This document shows, in pieces, positions 58,131 through 64,000 of a stretch of 64,000 nucleotides of DNA. The notes beneath the pieces are model-generated. The model saw nothing but the letters and a program-made list of their open reading frames with translations, was not told the DNA's origin and made no database searches. Both the position numbers and the translations under genes were made by a program. This DNA is from Cystobasidiopsis lactophilus (lineage: Eukaryota > Basidiomycota > Agaricostilbomycetes > Agaricostilbales > Chionosphaeraceae), in assembly GCA_001599975.1 (NCBI GenBank), contig BCIO01000002.1:1736001-1800000 (forward strand), read 5' to 3'. Numbering within the stretch: position 1 is the first letter of the stretch; every line of letters starts with the position of its first letter.

Positions 58131-60489
58131 ATGGCCTCCACGACAGGCCGTTCAGTCTCGTCCAGCTTGGCCGCGGGAGGCAACGGCAACGGCAGCTCCA
58201 AGGGTCACCACCACTCGCACAGCCATTCTGGCCTCGGCCTCCCGTCTCAGCAAGCGGGCCTCAGCCCAAGCCTCGCAGGCCCGCAAACCGCCAATTTTCG
58301 GTCAAGCTTGGAAGGTCCCAGATCGCTCTCCAGTGGCTCGGCTGCTTTGGGGCTCGGCAGGGCGCCTGGCCAACACCAAAGACCGGCTTCTGAAATGCTG
58401 GGCGTGAACCCAGAGGGTGAGCGGCCCCTGAATGAGGTGCATTACGTGGCGAAGAATGGGCGCTCATGCGGAGCGAATCTCTCTACAGCTGAGGCCATTG
58501 ACCGCTGGTTTGAGGATTTGCAGCACTACGAAACGACCCTGGAAGAAATGGCGGCGGCCTCGCTGGATCAGGTACGTTGATCCTGGAGCTTGGGCTTCTG
58601 TGCGGGTGGCGGCTGAATCCAGTGCTTGCCGCAGAACTTCAAAGAAGAGCTGACGGCCATCGAGCAATGGTTCCACGTGTTGTCGACCGCCGAACGAACG
58701 GCGGCGCTCTACAGCTTGCTGCAGAGCAGCACCCCGGTTCAGATCCGCTTTTTCATGACCGTCCTCCAACAGCTCGCTCGAAGCGACCCGGACAACCCGC
58801 TGATGAGCCCCACGAACCCGACGTCTAGTAAGCTATTGTTGAGATTTTGCTAGAAGGCGTCGTTCGCAACCTGAACGCCTTTTCGCCACAGGTACGATGG
58901 AGAACCAAATGGAGGCGAAGCTGAGCTCGATGGGCTTCAAGTCTCCCGCCTCGCCCGCTGCCCGCCAGTTCGCCCGCCAGTCCATGGGTCCCAATGCCGA
59001 AAGCTTCCTCTCGCCCAACTCGGCGCGCGAACCAGATGCGAACGCGGCCGCCACCCTGGCTCAGCAACGGGCCAAGCTCAAGGCCCAGGCGCATCGCATC
59101 TCCGCTCCCGGCACCTTTGCCGCATCCTCTGCCGACCTCAAGTCCCCCTTGTGGACGCAGAATGAAGCGGTCGCCGAGCGCCGCTCGCCGTCGCCCAACT
59201 CACAACGGCCCAAGAGCACCGGCTCGGATGTTAGCACCGGCAACTCGGCCGGCAACAACCTCATGCGCTCGCCGTACCTCAACGCGCTGGACGAGCAGCT
59301 CAGCCCCATGGTCGGCGGCAACTGGTCCAGCATGGTCAACACGCCGCTCGTCCCCATGTTCGCCGACGCCCAGGCGAACGCCGATGCGCCCCAGAGCCCC
59401 ACCTTTGACCTCACCAACGCCAACACCAAGCTCGCTGGCTGGTCCAACCAGTCCTCCAACAACATCGTGCTCGACGATGCCAAAAAGTTCCGGCGCTCAG
59501 GTCGGCTCCCTGAAGGCGCACCGTCGACCAACTTCTCGTCCTCTGGCGGCCGCCGAAGTGCTTCGGGCTCGCAACAGCAGCAACAGCAGTACCAGTCGCA
59601 GGGCCGCACGGTGTCCGGCTCGAGCCCCAACATCCCGCAAGGCAACATGAGCCCCCAGCAGGCCGCGCTGTCGGCTCAAGCCAACTGGCGCAACATCAAC
59701 GGCCTCTTGACGCCCAACACTGCCGGCTCAAGCGGCAGCAGCACGATGAGCCCGGCGGACATGGCCAACGCCCTCCTCCAACAGCAGCAGATGATGCAGG
59801 CCCAGCTCCAGCTCCAGCAGAACCTGATGATGAACGGCATGATGATGGGCGGCCTCATGAGCCCCAACCTGGGCCTGATGAACATGCCCCTGGGCAATCT
59901 CAGCCCCGTTCTCGGCGGTCAAAAGCGCAGCCCTCGCCCCAACAACGAACGCTTTGGCGCTTCCAGATCGCCCAACGCTGGCGCTCACCCTGGCTCTGGG
60001 ACCAATCCGGACGAAGCGGTGGACGACGCGCTGCTCAACGACGTGGCCGCTTGGCTCAGGTCGCTGCGCTTGCACAAGTGAGTCTTGGATCTGGCTTTCG
60101 AACGCGTCCGCCAGCCGCGTTGACGCTTATCTACACCAGGTACACGACAAACTTTGAGACGACAAAGTGGCAGGACATGGTCAAAATGGATGACGCGGCC
60201 TTGGAGGCGAAGGGCGTCTCCGCGTTGGGAGCCCGCCGCAAATGTGAGTCTGACTCCGCCGCTACCTTGCCCATCAACGTGTCTGATGAACGACTTGTTC
60301 GCCCCAGTGCTCAAAGTTTTCGAAAACGTAGGCACCCGGCATTTCTGTCGTGCCTTTTTCGTAGTTCGCAGCTGAGCCGCCACATCTCTTCCACAGGTCC
60401 GGATCGCGAAAGGCATGCAAGAAAAGCCCGCCGCTTCGGCAGAAGAGCCGACCAGCCCTGAGTCCTCGCACGAAAACGGCGACGAATAA
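58131..60489 (+). CDS. VTS1: SAM-domain RNA-binding protein Vts1 (Smaug-like)
   Basis: Vts1 binds Smaug recognition hairpins in mRNA and recruits the Ccr4-Not deadenylase. [21 protein letters not shown] leads into histidine/serine-rich disorder. [54 protein letters not shown] is the conserved N-terminal domain of fungal Vts1. The very long exon 58893-60080 is low-complexity (serine, proline, glutamine and methionine runs such as MNGMMMGG) and leads into [23 protein letters not shown]. The SAM domain continues over an intron: [34 protein letters not shown], then LKVFENV and a tail ending SSHENGDE at TAA 60487-60489. SAM at the extreme C-terminus equals the yeast layout. Confidence 0.93.
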
Positions 60490-61145
60490 ATTGGGCGGAA
60501 TTGGGAGCAAATCACCAATTTGCGCTCAATGCGCTTCCCGGTTTCCCGGTTTCCTGCTCGTCTTTTGTTTCGACGATATGCTTTGATAATTCCCTGCAAT
60601 GCTTGAGTTTACCCCTTCACTTTGGAAACTGCGCCGTCGAACGCCCACCAATTGGCGTAGGCGATGATATTCGAAGTCAAAGTTGTTGTATCGATCTCAC
60701 GCATATGATATGGAATGTGAAAGGACGTGGGACTGCGAAAGCACTCTGCCGTGCTGTCTGCTCGGTCGCGCGGGCTGAGGGTTTGATGTGATTTAACGAA
60801 GGGCATAAAGGGAACCAGGCGTAAGCCTCAATGTCCGGCTCAAAAATTCCACTGGAGGAAATCTGGTCTGCACTCCAGGCGCAGGGACGACGTCCGCAGA
60901 CTGTATTTGACCCGAGCCGGGCCGAACCGCAGACACTTTTAGCGGTGGGAACTCCGGGAACTTCGGCAAAGCCGATCTGCGGTTCCCCTGCCTGCACTCC
61001 CGGCGCAGACACGCTTTCCTCCTGTGTTCCCGCCAAATCCACGGAATTTTGCACCGGCAAATGCAACAAGCTCGCGGCTTTGAAAATCGAAGTATATACA
61101 GAGCCAATCAAGGTAATGGAAGCCAAAGGCGAATCGAAAGCGTCC
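60490..61145. other. Intergenic region with short imperfect repeats
   Basis: No gene is supported. A near-identical 17-base direct repeat occurs at 60868-60884 and 60992-61008, and an inverted pair around GAACCGCAGA/TCTGCGGTTC lies between them. GGGAACTCCGGGAACTTCGG at about 60950 resembles sequence in the inverted repeat further right. Confidence 0.4.
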
Positions 61146-61814
61146 TCATTCCCCCCTTCCCCTGCTGGCACTCGCCGACGCTATGCCTCCCCATTTGGCG
61201 TCAAAGTGACGCCACTCTTCACTTGCCAAAAGGGCCTCCAAGTGTTGTTGTCGTTGAGTTAAAACGTTAAGTTAAGTAAGTTGGACACTTCACAGGGGCA
61301 GAAATCGAACTTACCGACGCCAGCTCGCCGCTTGGATTGCCGGGACCCTCCAGCGCTTGAATGGCCCAGCAGTCCCGTTGCTGGAACACCCATCTCCTCA
61401 GTTTGCAATTAGGAAATCCCAGAGAAGACCTACCACAAGTGTCCCGTTTGCGTCAAAACACGAAGCCAAGGCCTCCACGAAAGGGTCGTTCTTCAAAGAT
61501 TTTGGGCTTGCGGCTGGTAATGCGGCGTCGCTGGTCAAAATCGACGGCAGCTCAATCGGCGCGGCGGCCGCCGAGGACAGCAGACTCGCACTGGGAGCAA
61601 AGTCGATATCTTCGGCTTTAACCACAACGCCGACATCGCCGCAAATGGCTTCGACGATTACGGGCGGCTCCATAACTTCCGGTTGAGCCTTTTTTGGGAC
61701 CTTTGGGCGACAGCTCATGCGTCGAGGTGCCCTCGGGGGAGATGGCTGACGGCGTGGACTTCTCAAGCGTCGGTCGGACGCGCCGCCGAAGGAGTTTCTC
61801 GATACCGTCCCCAT
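61146..61814 (-). CDS. Hypothetical protein, three exons, family not recognised
   Basis: Exon 1 (61434-61814) starts at ATG 61814, MGTVSRNSFGGASDRRLRSPRR, is basic and proline-rich at first, then acidic/alanine-rich (EVMEPPVIVEAICGDVGVVVKAEDIDFAPSASL) and ends DPFVEALASCFDANGTLV with a GTAGGT donor. Exon 2 (61315-61380, 66 bases) reads QRDCWAIQALEGPGNPSGELAS with a perfect GTAAGT donor. Exon 3 (61146-61235) reads ALLASEEWRHFDAKWGGIASASASRGRGE and TGA. Both introns are phase 0, and all three exons stay open and give about 178 residues, which supports a real gene. I do not recognise any domain. It sits between the housekeeping block and the repeat-rich end, so it may be lineage-specific. Confidence 0.45.
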
Positions 61815-62901
61815 TTATGGGCTCAGTCGGCTCCCGCACGGCTGTAGCTGCTAAAAAGTTGGTCAAGGTTCAAGATCCGCGTGAAGAAGGAGGTACATAG
61901 AACTGGGAAAAGCCACAATGACGAGATACAAGAAAGAGAGGCTGTAGGAAAGGAATGTGGTGATCGGGACTGGGACACCAAGGTGGCCGTCCGAGGACAA
62001 GAAAATTATTTCGCCTTTTTATGGGCGACTTAGCCGATACCTCAATTGAATTGTTAGTCATTCATTTTAGTCAGTTTTGCTTTTCAATCTAATGGACACA
62101 GCTGGAGCTGACAGGCCATGTGACAGGCCATGTCTCGGACCGATCGATGCACTACGGCAATTGGCGGACATCCGCCCAAACTCCGATTCATTCTTGGAAA
62201 ATTTTGTCACCTTCAACCCCCTTTTTGTAGGTCTGGGGACCTTTGGCATTGGTCCTGTTTCAACAGCACTTGGTGGACGAGGCGCGATATCCAACCATCT
62301 CACTCGACAACTCGCGCCAGAGTTCCCAGCATTCGGGAACCTACAGGGAGTTCCCAGGCTGTTCCCAATCACGTGATTGTGGCGGGAGTGCCCATCACGT
62401 GCCATACAAAAAGCTGTTTAGAACTGGACACGCCCTTAACCGACCGCAAGACAAATAGGTGTACTCAATTCTTGGAGGCTCGTTGGAGGTTGGAGGTTCG
62501 AAAAAGTGTTCGATCGAAAGTTCGAGCTTGAAGGTTCGAATTACAACCAAGTTGTGGGCCAAGTCTACCAGTGATAACCCCAAACCACAGCGAATTTGCT
62601 TGAAGCCGCCTCCTCCTCTGCCTCGGTGCATCTAGTTCACAATGCCTTAGCGCTCTGTCCACAAGCTCTTCTTTGTAGAGAACTCTATTATCTTTGTAGA
62701 CAGGACGAGTGGTCCCCAAGACCAAATCTCTCCTCCCCTGCAGCACCAACGCACGGGCCACCCCAACGACAGCGGTGGTGGTAACCTGCTCATCTCGATG
62801 CCAACCCAGCAAGCCGCCAATGGTGCAACCTGAGCTTCTGATGGCTCTGCTCCTGCTGCTTGCCCAAACTCGCTCCACAGGCTTCGGCCGCCTCCCCCAG
62901 G
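61815..62901. other. Gene-poor region with short repeats and CACGTG sites
   Basis: About 1.1 kb with no supported gene. Visible structure: a tandem GACAGGCCATGT duplication at about 62110-62132, two CACGTG palindromes at 62370-62375 and 62396-62401 near repeated GTTCCC words, and a run of spaced TTCGA words at about 62500-62545. The open frame 62077-62376 has no recognisable motif. Confidence 0.4.
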
Positions 62902-63069
62902 TCGCCTGGACACACTTCAAGACTTGTGGTGCGACCCAACTTAGCGAAAGTTCGCTCTAACTCAACCGGAAGCGATCCCCCAGCCTTGGGAACGGTTTTA
63001 CGTGCTTCCCGAAGTTCCCTGGGCAGTTCCCCAGCCAAATCCCTTTCCATCACGTGACCTTTTCTTGAC
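62902..63069 (+). repeat. Left arm of a long inverted repeat
   Basis: This arm is the reverse complement, with scattered mismatches, of 63835-64000. Shared landmarks in order are GACTTGTGGTGCGACCCAAC, AGCGAAAGTTCG, GCGATCCCCCAGCCT, GTGCTTCCCGAAGTTCCCT and CTTTCCATCACGTGACCTTTT. The family is not recognised and no transposase frame is seen between the arms. Confidence 0.85.
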
Positions 63070-63096
63070 CATGATGTACACCTTAGTCTCGGTGGA

Positions 63097-63213
63097 CCCA
63101 GCCCTGTTGCAAGCAGAGGGAGGCTTTTTTTTCTTTGGTTAAGAGCCACAAGTGGCTCGGTGATAGGTGGAGTTAACCGGCGGAGAAAAAAGCCTTGCTT
63201 GCAAGGGGCTGGG
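63097..63213. repeat. Nested hairpin inside the inverted repeat
   Basis: CCCAGCCCTGTTGCAAGCAG at 63097-63116 followed by AGGCTTTTTT pairs with AAAAAAGCC and CTTGCTTGCAAGGGGCTGGG at about 63186-63213. Inside lie GGTTAA/TTAACC and, at the centre, the 16-base near-palindrome GAGCCACAAGTGGCTC (63143-63158). Confidence 0.8.
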
Positions 63214-63834
63214 CCATGTAGCGACGCGTCGAGGGTTCTCGAGGCGGGTTGACTTTGGACGATGATTGTTCGGTCCCCAACAATCCATTTGCTCTGCGAT
63301 CTCATTCATTCTATCGATGAGAAGCAAGGCTTTCATTTAGAAAAAATAATTTGGACGCGTCTTATTCAGCCTGTTGTATCTCAATTGCCTTCAGTATAAA
63401 TTTCATTCAGGGCTGGACGATCTCTGGGGAGCAAGCAAAAGCTGTTTGAAATGAAATCAACTGCCTCACGCTACATTTGGCCCAGTCCCTTGCAATCATT
63501 GATTCATTGATTGATTGATTCCCATTTCAGTCTGTTCGGGGTACAATATAACCCCCCCATGTAGACCTACGCATTTTTGAGTGCCCGCCGCTTGAGGAAG
63601 CTGGTGGTGTTGAAGAAGAAGAAGAAAGAAAAGAAGGACGAACCACAAGCCATGACTGGCGGGTCGTTTACTAATAGAGTGACNGCCCCCGAGGGGGCAT
63701 TGTGTGNAGAGTCAGTAGAGAACAAGGNCATAGAGGAAGAATCAGTTGGCGATAGCTACCGGTGGAGTGGGCCCAGGGTATATGCGCCTTAAGGTGGCTT
63801 AGAAAAAATTTTGAAGTCAGAGGGTCATAAGTCG
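63214..63834. other. Spacer of the inverted repeat, with microsatellites and ambiguous bases
   Basis: No gene is supported. The stretch holds an ATTGATTC/GATT microsatellite at about 63497-63523, an AAG-rich purine run at about 63615-63640, and isolated N bases at about 63684, 63707 and 63728. The rest is A/T-richer than the gene block. Confidence 0.5.
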
Positions 63835-64000
63835 TCGAAAAAAGGTCACGTGATGGAAAGAGATTTGGCANGGGAACTGCCGAGGGAACTTCGGGAAGCA
63901 CGTAAAAATGTTCCCGAGGCTGGGGGATCGCTCCCGGTTGAGATAGGGCGAACTTTCGCTACGTTGGGTCGCACCACAAGTCCTGGAGTGTGCCAGGCGA
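63835..64000 (-). repeat. Right arm of the long inverted repeat, reaching the window edge
   Basis: Reverse complement of 62902-63069. Similarity continues up to the last base of the window, so the arm is probably longer. One N lies inside it at about 63871. Confidence 0.85.

Noticed and set aside
58994-59650. Proline/serine/arginine-rich open frame of 218 codons
   Set aside because: Alternative frame of the long VTS1 exon.
60831-61262. Open frame of 143 codons starting MSGSKIPLEE
   Set aside because: Overlaps the direct repeats and is antisense to the last exon of the 61146-61814 gene; no recognisable motif.
62077-62376. Open frame of 99 codons in the gene-poor end
   Set aside because: No domain, no splice support, and it runs into the GTTCCC/CACGTG repeat words.
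62902-64000. LTR retrotransposon or virus-like element
   Set aside because: Repeats are inverted rather than direct, and no polymerase, integrase, protease or capsid frame is visible between them.

Overview
The window is nuclear DNA of a fungus, most likely a basidiomycete (inference). Every recognisable protein is a fungal or general eukaryotic one: Kre6-type glucan protein, verprolin, Het-C, Svf1, Vtc-like DUF202 proteins, Shg1. Nearly every gene is cut by several introns of roughly 35-60 bases. The gene models below were built by hand from splice signals and protein-family motifs. Outer limits are usually good to the base, while some internal exon junctions are not resolved.

Layout: 1-61 kb is a dense, syntenic-looking housekeeping region with about 34 protein genes on both strands, often less than 100 bases apart. 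In order: S28 peptidase (partial), verprolin, ER cyclophilin, RNase P subunit Pop4, glucose-6-phosphate dehydrogenase, actin-interacting protein 1, CAAX protease Rce1, Kre6, Vps9, Svf1, Vps37, Tim44, an Shg1-like protein with a C2H2 finger, two tandem DUF202 proteins, GPI12/PIG-L, mitoribosomal bL28m, a small membrane protein, Sec23, a TPT-type transporter, Obg GTPase Mtg2, Sym1/Mpv17, an ABM-domain protein, a cation diffusion facilitator, Het-C, HMG-CoA synthase, Nup53, NAD synthetase Qns1, SLC35F transporter, a MAT2B/RmlD-like reductase, Pho13 phosphatase, a mitochondrial GGQ release factor, Emc2 and Vts1. An unrecognised three-exon gene lies at 61.1-61.8 kb.

From about 61.8 kb to the end the DNA changes. 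There is no convincing gene. There is an inverted repeat of at least 160 bases per arm enclosing a nested hairpin, several CACGTG sites, short tandem repeats and single ambiguous bases (N). It looks like a repeat-rich edge of a contig.

The genes do not form one pathway. Small functional groupings do occur: endosomal trafficking (Vps9, Vps37), mitochondrial biogenesis (Tim44, bL28m, Mtg2, Sym1, release factor) and the secretory pathway/cell wall (cyclophilin, Kre6, Sec23, GPI12, Emc2). The most striking feature is splicing: internal exons of 5, 7, 9, 11, 12 and 14 bases are required to rebuild strongly conserved protein motifs in several unrelated genes, including four consecutive microexons in the cyclophilin gene. 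Several GC-AG introns are also needed.
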